Assembly (NCBI RefSeq): GCF_010093595.1
Contig: NW_022985461.1
Span: 137,493-201,492, forward strand
Reading direction: 5' to 3'
Length of the DNA stretch: 64,000 nucleotides
From: Mytilinidion resinicola
Taxonomy: Eukaryota; Ascomycota; Dothideomycetes; Mytilinidiales; Mytilinidiaceae
The notes under the pieces were generated by a model, which saw nothing but the letters and a program-made list of their open reading frames with translations, was not told the origin of the DNA and did no database searches. Both the position numbers and the translations under genes were made by a program. Below, in pieces: positions 1 to 10,907 of the stretch. Positions within the stretch are counted from its first letter, which is position 1. Every line of letters starts with the position of its first letter.

Positions 1-60
1 CGTTTTGCCTACGCCCTGCGAGCCTAGGACCACGATTTTGGCTTCGAGACTGTTGGACAT
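1..60 (-). CDS. Ras/Rab-type small GTPase, N-terminal 20 codons only (runs off the window)
   Basis: Read on the minus strand, the ATG lies at 60-58 and the frame runs out of the window after 20 codons. The visible residues end in GSQGVGKT, a complete P-loop (GxxxxGK[ST]) that binds nucleotide phosphates. It follows a beta strand of the form KIVVLG, which is the standard start of Ras-superfamily GTPases. Such a short lead before the P-loop fits a Rab/Ypt-type protein of membrane traffic. The switch regions, the specificity motifs and the C-terminal prenylation signal are outside the window, so the subfamily cannot be settled. The gene diverges from the ferroportin-like gene, about 800 bp away. 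Confidence 0.72.
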   Translation of the reverse strand, partial: MSNSLEAKIVVLGSQGVGKT

Positions 61-860
61 GGCGGACACAAGCCTGTAGATGCTGAACGACGGATGGGGC
101 GCGTAGGAGCGCGTAGAAGGTTTATAATAGTTCCTGTGCGCGAGCAGCGGGGTGAAGCCGTGCACGAGATGCAGAGGCTGAGGATAGCGCGGCAGATGTA
201 CTGCGAGAGCTACAGACGCGGCTGGGTGGTGGAGATTAGACGGAGCGGGACGGTAGACACAGCGGGCGGCCTTCGCATGGCGTGTGTCTGTCTGTGTAGC
301 GCAGAAGCAGGCCTGGTGTCGCAGGTCAAGGTTCGCGGGGTGTCAACAATGAAGAGACTCGGAGTCCGTGCTGTCGGAGAGAGGACGAGGCGGCTGGGTG
401 CCCCGGGCCATGTGACGCCCATCCGCATCGTCATCATCGAGTGCTGGGCGCTTGACAGCAGAATCCTCGAGATTCGAGTGTATTCACTCGCTTTTGCTCG
501 GAGACAAACCTCAGACAGCCGGTCGTCGTTGCTGCACGCAGTCGGTAGGAGGTAGCTTGTCCTTCTAGCGGCAGTCGGATTGCCTGTTCTATCACCTGCA
601 ACCGTGGAACTATTTCTCCGCACCGCCCTACTGGTTGGCCTCGAGCATTCCAAGCTTCCCGACCCTGCTTGCATCCATCCCATGCGCAGGTGCAGCTGTC
701 TTCATTCGTCCTTGCTACGTTGACCCCTTCTATTGGCATTGCCCCATTATTGTCCTGCAGCCGAACCCGATGGACGGAATCCCACTCCACTGAAAAGTGG
801 GTTGCAGAATATCGAAAACTTCTTTGCTGCCTCGTCGGGTCGGCAATCTTGGGATCGAGC
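61..860. other. Divergent intergenic region, GTPase / ferroportin-like gene
   Basis: This is 800 bp between two divergent start codons. Reading frames of 130-165 codons occur on both strands but overlap each other and match no family I recognise. I see no GATA-type iron motif here, unlike upstream of the peptidase and the ferric reductase. Presumably it holds promoters and 5' UTRs. Confidence 0.5.
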
Positions 861-2622
861 ATGGCCATGCCACCAAACGGAGATGTGGAACTGTCCCATC
901 TGGATCCCGTAGCGTGCACCCGCGTTTCCAATCATTCCTCTCATTGCTCCTCTCCAGTTCCATGCCCGTCATCAGATCCTCCTTCCACCGACTCTCAGCT
1001 CCCGGCAGCAGTAAAAAGAGGACTCTTCGTATCCCACGCGCTTTCAACATGGAACTCGAGAGTCTTCGAGTTCGGTGCTGTTCTATATCTCGCATCAGTC
1101 TTTCCAAACACTCTAATGCCAATGTCAATATATGCTTTGATTCGCGGCATCTCCGCTGTCGTTTTTTCTCCAATGATCGGCAGTTACATTGACGCCACGA
1201 ACCGGTTACATGTTGTTCGCCTCTCTGTTGGTAAGTTGTCTAGCAGCAGGAGAAGCCCAAGCTGACAGATGTGATTTACTTTATTCAGTCATGCAGCGAT
1301 TAGTAGTCTCGGTGTCATGCCTAGGGTTTTGGCTTCTGGTTACTAGGCGGTCGATTCCACCGTTTTTGAAGATTGGGCTTTTGGGGTTCCTTTCTGCGCT
1401 TGCTTGTGTGGAGAAGCTCTCGTCTATCATGAATCTAGTTGCGGTAGAGAGAGACTGGGTAGGCTTGCCTTAGTTCATCAAGGTTCTAATATCCTAACAA
1501 TTGATCTAGGTTGTTGTCATCTCTGAAGGCCACGAGCCTACCCTTAGAGGCAAGTTCCTGCTATCCATCCGTGCCACTATCGTCAGTGGATCTGACATTT
1601 CACCAGAACTCAATTCCCAAATGCGGCGGATTGACTTGATTTGCAAACTTGCAGGTCCTTTCTTCATCACCGCACTCGATGCTATATCCACCGAGATTGC
1701 AATATTAACGAACCTAGCTATGAATGCAGCTTCTGCACTCGTGGAATACTACGCTATTGCTAAGGTGGCGAAATTTCTCCCTCAGAAGAATCAATTTTGC
1801 TAATATTAATAGGTCTATAACATCACTCCAGCCCTTCAAGAAGCCAAAGATGTCTCTAATCCTTCCATGGGAACCGAGGCAACCAGTCGCTGGATCACCT
1901 TGCAACGGTGCAAATCTGGCATTCTTGCCGTGGCAAGACAGATTAGCGCGTACCTTACCCATAGAGCTATCCTCCCCTCCTTCGCTGGCGCTCTGCTCTA
2001 CTTTACTGTGCTCTCCTTCAACGGCCAGATGGTCACATATCTCCTTGCGACTGGCTACAGCTCCCTCCACATTGGCATCATGCGCACCATCTCGGTTGCC
2101 TTTGAGCTATCTGCAACTTGGCTGACACCACTCTTGATGTCGAGAATTGGTCCAATCCGCACTGGAATCTGGTTCCTTAACTGGCAGATCACGTGCCTAG
2201 CTCTCGGGGTTTGCGTTTATACAACAGCGTCATCTCCACTTATTTCGTCCACCGGTCTCGTAGGAGGCACGATCCTTAGTCGTGTAGGCCTGTGGGGATT
2301 CGATCTTTCATCACAGATCATCATCCAAGAGGACGTCGAGGCAGACACTAGAGGGTCATTCTCTACTCTCGAAGCGTCAGGGCAGAACTTCTTCGAGTTA
2401 TGCTCTTTTGCCACGACCATCGTGTTCTCCCGCCCAGATCAGTTCCAGTGGCCGGTTTTGATGAGCTGTGCAGCGGTTTTTATGGCTGGTGGACTATACG
2501 CGACGTTTGTGAGGCAACGCAGGGGCCATTTGATACACTTTTCCAAGTGCATGGAATTGAAAGACAGGAGGAAGAGGCTATCTGGATTTAGATACGCGAG
2601 GCTGTCGCAGGCAGATGTTTAG
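861..2622 (+). CDS. Ferroportin-like (SLC40 family) iron exporter
   Basis: Spliced model 861-1230, 1289-1458, 1510-1764, 1813-2622, giving 534 aa. All junctions keep frame and the third intron has a good TGCTAAT branch site. The protein is a multi-pass membrane protein of the ferroportin family: an N-terminal SHALSTWNSRVFEF block, a central RRIDLICKLAGP block, then VEYYAIAK and RVGLWGFDLSSQ in the C-terminal half all correspond to conserved ferroportin segments. Family members move ferrous iron out of the cytosol. In a fungus the membrane could be plasma or vacuolar, which the sequence does not tell. The start at 861 was chosen because it puts a short hydrophilic N-tail before the first helix; an in-frame ATG further upstream exists. 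The last intron has a weak donor (GTGGCG). A ferric-reductase-like gene and a transferrin-receptor-like gene lie in the next 9 kb. Confidence 0.85.
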
Positions 2623-3145
2623 AGTATACTGCCTAAGTCAGCCTGGAGAGCGTAATGGCTGCTCAAAGCACTTAGTTTCCGCCGAATTCGAATTCCTGAA
2701 ACCGTGTGACACTGTGGATAATGTTGGTAAAAAAATAAAATTACACATAAGCCTGTGACGAGGCATTGTAGAACCACAGTAAATGGTAGCACGATATGTT
2801 TGTTCACGGTAGTGTCACGTGACGTGGCTCGGTAATGGCCTATTTAGGTAGTCTAGGGCTCTGCCGTCTGCTTCGAACATACTCCGGAGTCGAGAGTAGA
2901 CTCGACCATCTGTCAGAAGCTCTCAGGCCTATCCCGAGGGCCTATGATCCTCCACCTACTAATGCCGTTCTATTTGACGTGCCTGGAGAAATCAAGGGAT
3001 TACAGAAATAATTAACCTCGGTTCATTGGCGATTCGGCTGGGGTGTGGATAAGTTGCACCGCGCAGGCGCGTCGACCTCAAAAGTATTTCTAGTTGCAAC
3101 TGTCTTTCGGGCTCCATCTCTCTAGAACCATCTTGATATTCCATA
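2623..3145. other. Intergenic region, ferroportin-like 3' end to SDR promoter
   Basis: This is 523 bp between two plus-strand genes. It contains a short A-rich run near 2730 and a perfect 10-bp palindrome GTCACGTGAC at 2814-2823. No coding potential is recognisable. Confidence 0.5.
2814..2823. promoter_or_regulatory. Palindromic CACGTG (E-box) site
   Basis: GTCACGTGAC is a perfect 10-bp palindrome centred on CACGTG, the core bound by bHLH factors; TCACGTGA is the extended form preferred by Cbf1-type proteins. It lies about 320 bp upstream of the SDR start codon. Binding is inferred from the motif alone. Confidence 0.35.
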
Positions 3146-4248
3146 ATGTCTTCTTCTTCGCGTATTGACCAGATCGCAGGCCACTTGAACTACCCCAAGG
3201 GTCTGCTTGCGGGGCAGGTGGCTATCATCACCGGATCTGGCCAAGGCATCGGAGCGGAAACTGCGAGACTCTTCGCAAAGGAGGGTGCAAAGGTTGTTGT
3301 CTCTGACATTGATGGCAGTAAGTGTGGTCAAGCTTCAGGCTCAGTTCATAAGCTCCCATCTTTCTACGCATGCTGATCACGCCAATTGCTTGTAGAAAAG
3401 GCGTCAGATGTTGCCGACAGCATCAAGGCGGCTGGTGGCAGCGCCACGAGCGTTGCCGGTGATATGCTCGATGACAACTACATCAACGAGCTTGTCAAAA
3501 AGGCGGCGGAATTTGGCAATGGCAAGATTCACATCATCGTCAACAACGCTGGATATACGTGGGACGGAGTAATCCACAAGGTAAATCACCTTCCCTCAAA
3601 GAGAACGGCTCCTATCCCAGGGCTTCTCTTTCGGCCTTCCTGAGTGCCAAATGGACTGACCAATTGCTTTCTAGACCACCGACAAGCAATGGGAGACCAT
3701 CATTGCCCTCCACAACACCGCACCTTTCAAGCTAGTCCGCGCTGCAGCTCCCTACTTCCGCGTCAAGGACGGCGAACCCCGCTGCATTATCAACATATCC
3801 TCAACCTCCGGTCTTCACGGCAACGCTGGTCAAGCCAACTACGCCCTAGCTAAAGCCGGCGTGACAGGTCTGACCAAGACCATTGCAAAGGAGTACGTAG
3901 AACCCATTCTCTTTTAGCAAAACCAACTAACTATTGTGTAGGTGGGGTCCTCAGTACGGCGTTCGAGCTAACACCGTTGCGTTCGGACATATTTTGACCC
4001 GTCTGACGGCTGCAAAGGAGGCTGGCGCATTCATCACGACACCAGATGGTCAGAAGGTTGCTTTGGGCATACCTACAGGAAAGGGCGCCCTGGCATCTGC
4101 CGCAGCTAAAGAACAATACACCGACATTCCCCTGAGAAGACCTGGCACAGCGACAGAGGCAGCAGGCGCGGTCCTTGCTGTTTGCTCGCCGCTATTTGCC
4201 TACGTTAATGGACAGACAATCTCGGTAACGGGAGGCCGCAATATGTAA
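3146..4248 (+). CDS. Short-chain dehydrogenase/reductase (SDR), FabG-like
   Basis: Spliced model 3146-3317, 3396-3580, 3675-3892, 3942-4248, giving 293 aa. The Rossmann signature TGSGQGIG lies at about residues 29-36, NNAG at 107-110, the catalytic serine in an ISSTSG segment near 161-164, and the YxxxK pair at Tyr175 and Lys179, so a classical NAD(P)-dependent SDR is complete. It resembles beta-ketoacyl-ACP reductase-like SDRs, but the loop between the catalytic site and the C-terminus (about residues 205-250) is longer than in plain FabG, and the substrate cannot be read from sequence. The first intron could be misplaced by a few codons. All three introns have GT-AG ends and the frame closes at TAA 4246-4248. 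Confidence 0.9.
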
Positions 4249-4929
4249 ATTGCAGGAAAATTTTAGCGGTTACTAGTCGTAAGGAGTTCGAGGACGGGGA
4301 AACGCACATCATCAGATAAGTTCTGGCACCTACTTATGGGACGAGCGTGGCTTGAGTGGATGAGTGCAGGCAATGAGGGGATGTCCGAGTGGGTACCCGT
4401 TGATGTAAACCCAAGGACTGCGAAGGGCGGTATTGATGGTAGGAGCAAGTCAGATGATGCACTTGAGGTTTGAGAGGATCATTAGTAGGCCAAAGACTGT
4501 TGCTAGATATACTGTACATAATCATGTCTTCTGATCATTAATTCTGGAACCGAATCTTTAAAATAACCATGGCATTAAGCAAAGTGTGAAGGATAACTAA
4601 TTGAAACTGGCGTGGATAGGTAGAAGAGAAGAGTGGTGGTAAGGTCCTTGGCGGAATGAAACTGAGACCGGGCCTCCCCAACCTTAAAACACCTCTCGAT
4701 CGTCAGCCTCCTAGGAGCACTCCACCCCAGCTGTCGATGTACAACTCGTTCCTTTTCGACGTTCTTCTCTGCGTGGACCAATCCGCAATATAATTTACCC
4801 CTTCCTACAAAACTTACCATGGGCTCGCGGTAGCCCTCACATTTCTAATCATCTCACCACCAACCCCCTCGGGCTATTCAACGTCTAACCGCACACAATC
4901 AGGGACCTGGTGTCCCCACCACTCCTCAA
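4249..4929. other. Intergenic region upstream of the M28 peptidase gene
   Basis: 681 bp holding the SDR 3' UTR and the peptidase promoter. Its one notable site is ATCAGATAA at 4311-4319, listed separately. Confidence 0.5.
4311..4319 (+). promoter_or_regulatory. Perfect ATCWGATAA motif (iron-responsive GATA factor type)
   Basis: ATCAGATAA matches the ATCWGATAA consensus of SreA/Fep1/Urbs1-type repressors of fungal iron uptake. It lies 63 bp after the SDR stop and about 610 bp before the peptidase start. A second copy precedes the ferric reductase. One further match, in AT-rich repeat DNA at 61,742-61,750, shows that chance hits also occur. Confidence 0.4.
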
Positions 4930-7752
4930 ATGGTTGATGAAAAGCACCTCTACGACGCCCACGAACACCTCCCTATACCCACCTACGAAGAGGCCACCTC
5001 GTCGCGCCCCTCCTCCTCGCAGTCTCGCCTCGGCCCCTCCGAAATCAGCGACGATGCGGAACGGCAGGGTCTCCTGGGTCTCGCCAGTACTTCCACATCC
5101 CGCCGTCGCAATGGATACCATGCGCCGTCGGTTCAGTCTGTGCGATCGAGCGAGGATAGCGATGACGACCTGGACCTTCCAGAGGTAATGGCAGAGGCCG
5201 AGGAGGGTGCGCTGCGGCGGGATATCGAGGAGATGGACTTCCTAGACGCAGAGGCAGCCGAGGACGGCGCAGCGCGGCGGGCACGCATGCGCATGACGTT
5301 GTCGAAGCGCTTCTCGAGCTTTACCACCAAGTGGAAGTGGCCGGCTTTCAGCTTCAGCATGCCCTGGCCAAACTTTGGGTGGTTAACAGACCGGTTACCG
5401 CGGATACCGGAGCAGTATAGACCTGGGTGGTCGGTCATCGCACGGCTCATAGGACTGTTCGTCATCGTGTCGCTAATCTATCTGCTATTTGTGTCGGAGG
5501 TGCTGCCAGTGGGGAACAATGCATTCGGACAACCCTTTAACCCGGAATGGGTGCGGAGCTTTGCACAAGGGAGCATACAAAAGCCGCGAATAATCGAGAA
5601 TCTGAGGCACATCACTTCGTATGACCATGTGGCCGGCTCGGAGGGAAGCTTGTATCTGGGGAAGTGGATTGAGGGGAGGTTCAGGGCCGCGGGAATGGAC
5701 AGCATTGATCACGATTTGTAGGTTTCATACTTCTTGTTCATTCTTACGACTACTCACGGGCCTAGTTTTCACGTTTACCTCAACTACCCTAAAGAGGGTG
5801 GCCGCCGAGTCGCTATTATCGACCCACCTGACATGGCTTGGGAAGCAAAATTGGAAGAGGACTCGGTATATGAACATCCTACACCTGAGCAGCAACAAAC
5901 GCCCGTGTTCCATGGGCTGTCCAAATCCGGAAATGCTACTGGCCCATTAATATATGCAAATTACGGATCCAAAGAGGACTTTAAACGGCTAGCTGACAGC
6001 CATATCGACGTCACCGGCTCTATCATTCTAGTGCGTTATGGTGGAACGCAGACTGATAGGGGCATGAAGGTCAAAGCGGCCCAGGATGCTGGAGCCGTCG
6101 GCTGTCTTATTTATTCGGACCCGCAGGAAGATGGATTCATCAAAGGGGCGCCTTGGCCGAATGGTCGGTGGCGACCAAGAGATGGCGTACAAAGGGGTAC
6201 GGTAGCTCTCACTAGCTGGATTGCTGGGGATGTCCTGACTCCCGGATATGCTAGTACTATGGAAGCGGATCGTATCAGCAAAGACGACAACCCTGCGCTC
6301 GTAAAGATCCCGAGCCTTCCGTTATCCTGGAGCGATGCGCAAAAACTCCTCGCAGCCCTGAAAGGACACGGTGAAAAGCTTCCGGAGGAATGGGTTGGCG
6401 GTGTTCCAGACATCGCAGAGTGGTGGTCTGGCGACAAAACTTCTCCAAAGGTGCTTCTACAAAATTTCCAGGACGAGTCTGAAAAGCAGGCGATTTATAA
6501 TGTCATGGGCACTTTTGAAGGCATTGAATCCAAGAAAAAGAAGATAATAGTTGGCAATCACCGCGATTCTTGGTGCTTTGGAGCCATAGATCCGGGAAGC
6601 GGTACCGCCGTGATGCTTGAGGTCATTGATATCCTTGGAGCCCTTCGCGCGACTGGCTGGCGTCCTCTGCGAACGATCGAATTTGCGTCGTGGGATGCCG
6701 AGGAATATAACTTGATCGGATCGACAGAATATGTCGAGTCCCGCATGGACGCACTTCGAGCCGATGCTATAGCGTACATCAACGTCGACGTTGGCGTTTC
6801 GGGAGACGAGATCTACGCCGACGGCTCACCGTTATTCAGGCACGCTTGGCTCCGCGTTCTCGATCGAGTTGCTGACCCTGTCCGCAACAAGACATTGCGT
6901 GAAGTGTGGGATCAGAGTGGTAATAATCTCGGGGGTTTGGGAGCGGGAAGCGACTACGTGGCGTTCCAAGACATGGCGGGCTGTTCAAGCATCGATTTTG
7001 GCTTCAACGGACCTGGATACCCCTATCACAGCTGCTACGAATCGTTCGAGCTCCTCGAACGTTTCGTAGACCCTCATTTCAATCTTCACAAGACCCTGGC
7101 CGAGGTTTGGGTTCTTCTGATTCTTGAACTTGCCCAGGAACCCATCATGCCGTACAACATGGACGACTACGCAGCAGCCATCAAGGGCCATATTGACGAT
7201 TTGGATAAATTCGCGCGTGCCATCGGAAATGTCGACTTCGATGTCACCCCTCTTCGGAAGGCGTCTGCTAAATTCGAGAAGAATGCCAAGAAGTTCACAG
7301 GCTGGGAGGATTTCTGGTATGGCCAAGTGTACGGGACAGGTCAGTCACAGCTGTTCAACATTTTGTTCGAGATTTCGATGCTAACATTCCGCAGGAGGTT
7401 TCGAGAGCAACACGTTACAGGTCCACCGTCTCGCTCACAACGCCAAAATGTCCGATTTCGAGTCACATCTGCTAGACTTGCCGCAGGGGAAAGGTGACAA
7501 AAAGCCTCACGGAGTAAGAAAATATCTGAAAACCCACAGACTGCTGAAGCTAACTTTGTCTCGCAGATACCAGGCCGCGAGCAATACAAGCACATCCTCT
7601 TTGCCCCCGATGCATCTGGATCAGGGTACGATGCAGCGTTCTTCCCATTCGTACGAGATGCTCTTGATGCGCGGGATTGGAAGCTTGCTCAAGAGCAGCT
7701 GCAGAAGTCAGCGGATATTTTGAGCAGGGCTACCGATAGTCTTCTGCATTGA
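4930..7752 (+). CDS. Transferrin-receptor-like / glutamate carboxypeptidase II-like M28 metallopeptidase (Tre1/Vps70 type)
   Basis: Spliced model 4930-5717, 5766-7339, 7395-7513, 7567-7752, giving 888 aa. It is a type II membrane protein: an acidic, Ser-rich cytosolic tail of about 165 residues, one helix at about 167-189, a PA domain (about 300-460), an M28 peptidase domain (about 480-690) and a C-terminal dimerisation domain. All expected zinc and catalytic residues are present: His528 in GNHRDSW, Asp538 in DPGSG, Glu575-Glu576 in WDAEE, Asp604 in NVDV and His684 in YHS. The human transferrin receptor has lost this site, so this member may be an active peptidase. Yeast Tre1/Tre2 share the architecture and direct ubiquitin-dependent turnover of the metal transporter Smf1. 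The tail here holds IPTYEEA, close to a PY motif. Donor GTAAGA at 7514 was preferred to GTGACA at 7494 because only the former keeps the conserved C-terminus in frame. Confidence 0.88.
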
Positions 7753-8891
7753 ACAGTACTCTGAGCGACCAAGTCCTATCTCGTCTTTTTCATCGCGTTC
7801 GCTGATTGCTCTGTATCATAAGTACGTTGCTAAGGCTCGTCACACTGCTGCTCTCAGTCTTTTATACGTCTATATTAACTTTGGCATTGCAACATGTTTC
7901 TACCACTGGCATCTCGGCGTTCAATCAAATGGTTAAAGACGCGGCTGTAAGGTTGGAATTGAGGGCGTGGGCCGGGTTGATTGCAATGGCTTTCTGTTTT
8001 GTATGTGTAGCGATTGGGCGGATTTAACGTTCACTGTGACAACCCACGTACTTTCTGTATCATCAACATCTTGAATACTAGCTCGCACCAAGTGCTGATG
8101 TAGACTGCGTGTCTCCAATTGACTAAAGTCTTTAGTGCAACAGCAGCCAACTAGATGAATCTAGAGTACAGAATTATCGGGAAGGTTACTACCCCTTAAC
8201 CCGTCGTGGCGCAACGCTCGGAATCTACAGTGAACATAAAGCGGCAGTCCGACATCGTCTGAGGTGGCCCGCAAAGGTATCAGCCTCGTCGACATTGTCC
8301 TTTTCCGATCTTTCATAATGTGGTAGAGGACCTCAAGCGGTACTAGGCAAGTGTACAAAACGCCAAAAAGGGAATGTGTTGCTCAAGTATTTCGCTGCAG
8401 TTCTGAAGCTTTCTATTGGCTGCATCCTTATCGATACCGTAAAGCCAAATGCGACGGGTTGAGGGCACGTAGGGCATGGAAAAGGTGGCACACTAATTCT
8501 AGAACTAGCTGTTTCATGTGTGCACCTGTCTGCCACTGCTTGGGGTGCTTCAATGTATTTTCAGGAATCTAGAGTAGAAGCTCTTTGCCTTGGGCTATGC
8601 GGAAACTTGTCGAAGCACTTCATGCAGTCGCAGACAGGTGTACATACGGGCAGAGTACTTGATGAGTGTGCCGCTTTTTCCCTGCCTAGCGTGGAGGGAC
8701 ACCTCTACTTTCTTTATCAGATGTGAATGGGCGGGGCCTACCCCACATGCCGGAGTCATGAAGAATTCCCGAGACCCGAGCGTGACTCGTCTCAACGCCG
8801 CCACCCCTCCAGCGAAGGCGGCTATTATTGTCCAGCTGCAACATCAACTTCATGCTTCGTACCTGTTCCGATTCTCGCACTTATTAATATT
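7753..8891. other. Intergenic region upstream of the ferric reductase gene
   Basis: 1.1 kb with no convincing gene. A 73-codon hydrophobic frame (7806-8027) has no ATG start and no recognisable family. An iron-type GATA motif sits at 8714-8722. Confidence 0.5.
8714..8722 (-). promoter_or_regulatory. Perfect ATCWGATAA motif upstream of the ferric reductase
   Basis: The minus strand reads ATCTGATAA, a full match to the iron-responsive GATA consensus, 170 bp before the proposed ATG of the ferric-reductase-like gene. Placement close upstream of a reductase gene is where an SreA/Fep1-type repressor site would be expected. Function is inferred. Confidence 0.5.
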
Positions 8892-10907
8892 ATGGATGGT
8901 GTTCCTCTCGAATGGGTGCGGGCCGCCCTTCGAGATTCTCCCTCTGCCATGTCTCTGCTTCCTTGGATCGATGACGACAATATATGGGCGATAGACGGTG
9001 GTGCAGGCCTACAGGATCCAGGAAAGGACCCACGGTTTCGAAAGCTCGTAGAGGCGGTACGATACCAACGGAGACTTCTCTTGTCCTACAATGCTGTTCT
9101 CGTTGGATTACTTCTATTGTTCGCCATATGGCATTGGGGAGAAAGGATTGCCATGTCCCAGAGGAGAAGAGCAATGGCGATAAGCGCAGCCAAAGAAGAT
9201 TTTGAGCCGAAAGGGACAGAGCAAGGAGAGCCAGAAGTCGTGGATGGGTCTTCGTCATCATCCAGTAGCACACTCGAAGGGACGTCGACGCCACCAGACG
9301 CCGGGAAAACGGTGATAAACGACGAACGTGAACCACTGTTGCCAGGACAGAGAAAGACATCCAGGAGGTCGGGTGGAATATTACACTATGTGAAGATGCG
9401 GAAAACCTCCGAATTCACTAGAGAAGAAAAGAGACCGACACTGTTCCAACACTATGTGCAAGCATGGCTGATGTACCAACCAAGGCCGATTCCGAAGATT
9501 AACAAGACGCTTCCGCCTAATGGAGTGTCCCTGGTAGTCCTCGCGTTCCTGGGACTGAACGTCTTTTACGCTTTTTTCCGGATGCCAATGTCTCTACAGT
9601 ATCTGTTCGTGTTCGCCGACCGCTGTGGCCTTATCTTCGTTTCTAATCTACCCCTTTTGTATCTTTTCGCGGCAAAGAACCAGCCAATCAAATGGTTGAC
9701 TGGCTACTCGTATGAAGCTCTTAATATTTTTCACCGTCGGGTTGGTGAGCTGATGTGCTTTGCGGCGCTTTTGCATTTTGGTGGTATGCTAGGGGTATGG
9801 TACGGAATGCTTAGACACATTGGATTTTCTCTCGCGCGATTTCTGTTCAGTAGACTCTCTCTCCTTGGGCTGTTAGCTTTCGTCGCATACCAACTGATCT
9901 ACCTTACGTCTCTGGGAAGCTTTCGGCAACGCTTTTATGAACTTTTCCTGGCTCTCCATGTGGTCCTTCAGAGCGCCGCGTTAATTTTACTCTTCTTCCA
10001 TTATCCGACAAGTCAGCCATACGTCCTAGCAGCGAGCTTCATATTCCTCATCGACCGTCTAGTCTTCCGCCTTGGACTCAAAACGCACACTACTCGCGCC
10101 ACGCTCTCCATTCTTGAAGACGGGGAAACCGTATCTGTCTCCGCGAACTGGGACATACCACCAAGCTCTCACTTTCTTCATCCAACCCAACAAACCATCG
10201 AATTCGGCTGGGGACCTACCGACCATGTCTTCCTTTCCATTCCGTCTTTGTCCCGAACCGATTTTATCCAAACACATCCGTTCACGATTTTCTCGGCCGC
10301 TCCATCTCCTTCGGCATCGTCAGACACCCCAACTCACGCCTGGCTTCACCTTCTTATTCGTGCTCAATCCGGCTTCTCCCTCACCCTTCTCAAATACGCC
10401 CGTACCAATCCGATCACCACCATCCGTCTCGACGGGCCGTATGGCTCCTCACACGCTCTTGAAACGCTCCGCTCAACTCCGAATACAGTCGTAGTGGCTG
10501 GCGGCTCTGGCATTGCCGTCGCATTCCCACTCCTTTGGACTCTCCTGGCTCCTGCGTCTTCCTCGTCGGATCCCGAGTCTACAGCTCTTGTGGCTAAGCG
10601 ACGTCGGGTGCATCTCCTCTGGGTCGTCCATGCGCGCGAGCATCTCTCATGGCTGCCAGTAGAGCGGCTGAAGGAACTGAAGAGTTGGGGGTTGCATGTT
10701 GTGATTACGGCACCGACTATGGAGGCAGGAAGGCCGGATGTCAAGGGATACCTGAGGCAGTGGGTTGCAAAGACTGACAACGGCTCCGGGTCGGGAGTAG
10801 TTGTTTCTGGTCCGGATGGCATGATTCGAGATGTGAGGAATGTGTGTGCGGGGTTGGTAGGGGAAGGGAGAGACGTCAAGGTCGTGGTGGAGAAGTTTGG
10901 GTGGTAG
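8892..10907 (+). CDS. Ferric-reductase-like transmembrane flavocytochrome (FRE/NOX superfamily)
   Basis: Single exon, 671 aa from the ATG at 8892. An in-frame ATG at 8727 would add 55 residues without family character. One helix lies near residues 70-90, followed by a long hydrophilic loop. The ferric reductase membrane domain covers about 210-380 with paired haem ligands: His near 281 and 295 (FHRRVGE...LLHFGG) and His near 356 and 371 (LHVVLQ...FFHYP). The FAD-binding motif HPFT is at about 462, the NAD(P)-binding glycine motif VVVAGGSGIA near 530-545, and the C-terminal SGPDGM motif near 637. It would carry electrons from cytosolic NADPH across the membrane to Fe(III) or Cu(II) chelates. 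I see no EF hands, and the family includes NOX enzymes, so an oxidase role is possible but less likely. It converges on RER1. Confidence 0.88.
   Translation: MDGVPLEWVRAALRDSPSAMSLLPWIDDDNIWAIDGGAGLQDPGKDPRFRKLVEAVRYQRRLLLSYNAVLVGLLLLFAIWHWGERIAMSQRRRAMAISAAKEDFEPKGTEQGEPEVVDGSSSSSSSTLEGTSTPPDAGKTVINDEREPLLPGQRKTSRRSGGILHYVKMRKTSEFTREEKRPTLFQHYVQAWLMYQPRPIPKINKTLPPNGVSLVVLAFLGLNVFYAFFRMPMSLQYLFVFADRCGLIFVSNLPLLYLFAAKNQPIKWLTGYSYEALNIFHRRVGELMCFAALLHFGGMLGVWYGMLRHIGFSLARFLFSRLSLLGLLAFVAYQLIYLTSLGSFRQRFYELFLALHVVLQSAALILLFFHYPTSQPYVLAASFIFLIDRLVFRLGLKTHTTRATLSILEDGETVSVSANWDIPPSSHFLHPTQQTIEFGWGPTDHVFLSIPSLSRTDFIQTHPFTIFSAAPSPSASSDTPTHAWLHLLIRAQSGFSLTLLKYARTNPITTIRLDGPYGSSHALETLRSTPNTVVVAGGSGIAVAFPLLWTLLAPASSSSDPESTALVAKRRRVHLLWVVHAREHLSWLPVERLKELKSWGLHVVITAPTMEAGRPDVKGYLRQWVAKTDNGSGSGVVVSGPDGMIRDVRNVCAGLVGEGRDVKVVVEKFGW

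Noticed and set aside
7806..8027. 73-codon hydrophobic frame downstream of the peptidase
   Set aside because: No ATG start, no family, too short to support alone.
8727..8891. Upstream in-frame ATG of the ferric reductase
   Set aside because: The 55 added residues are polar, Pro/Ser-rich and not family-like, and would overlap the GATA-motif promoter region.
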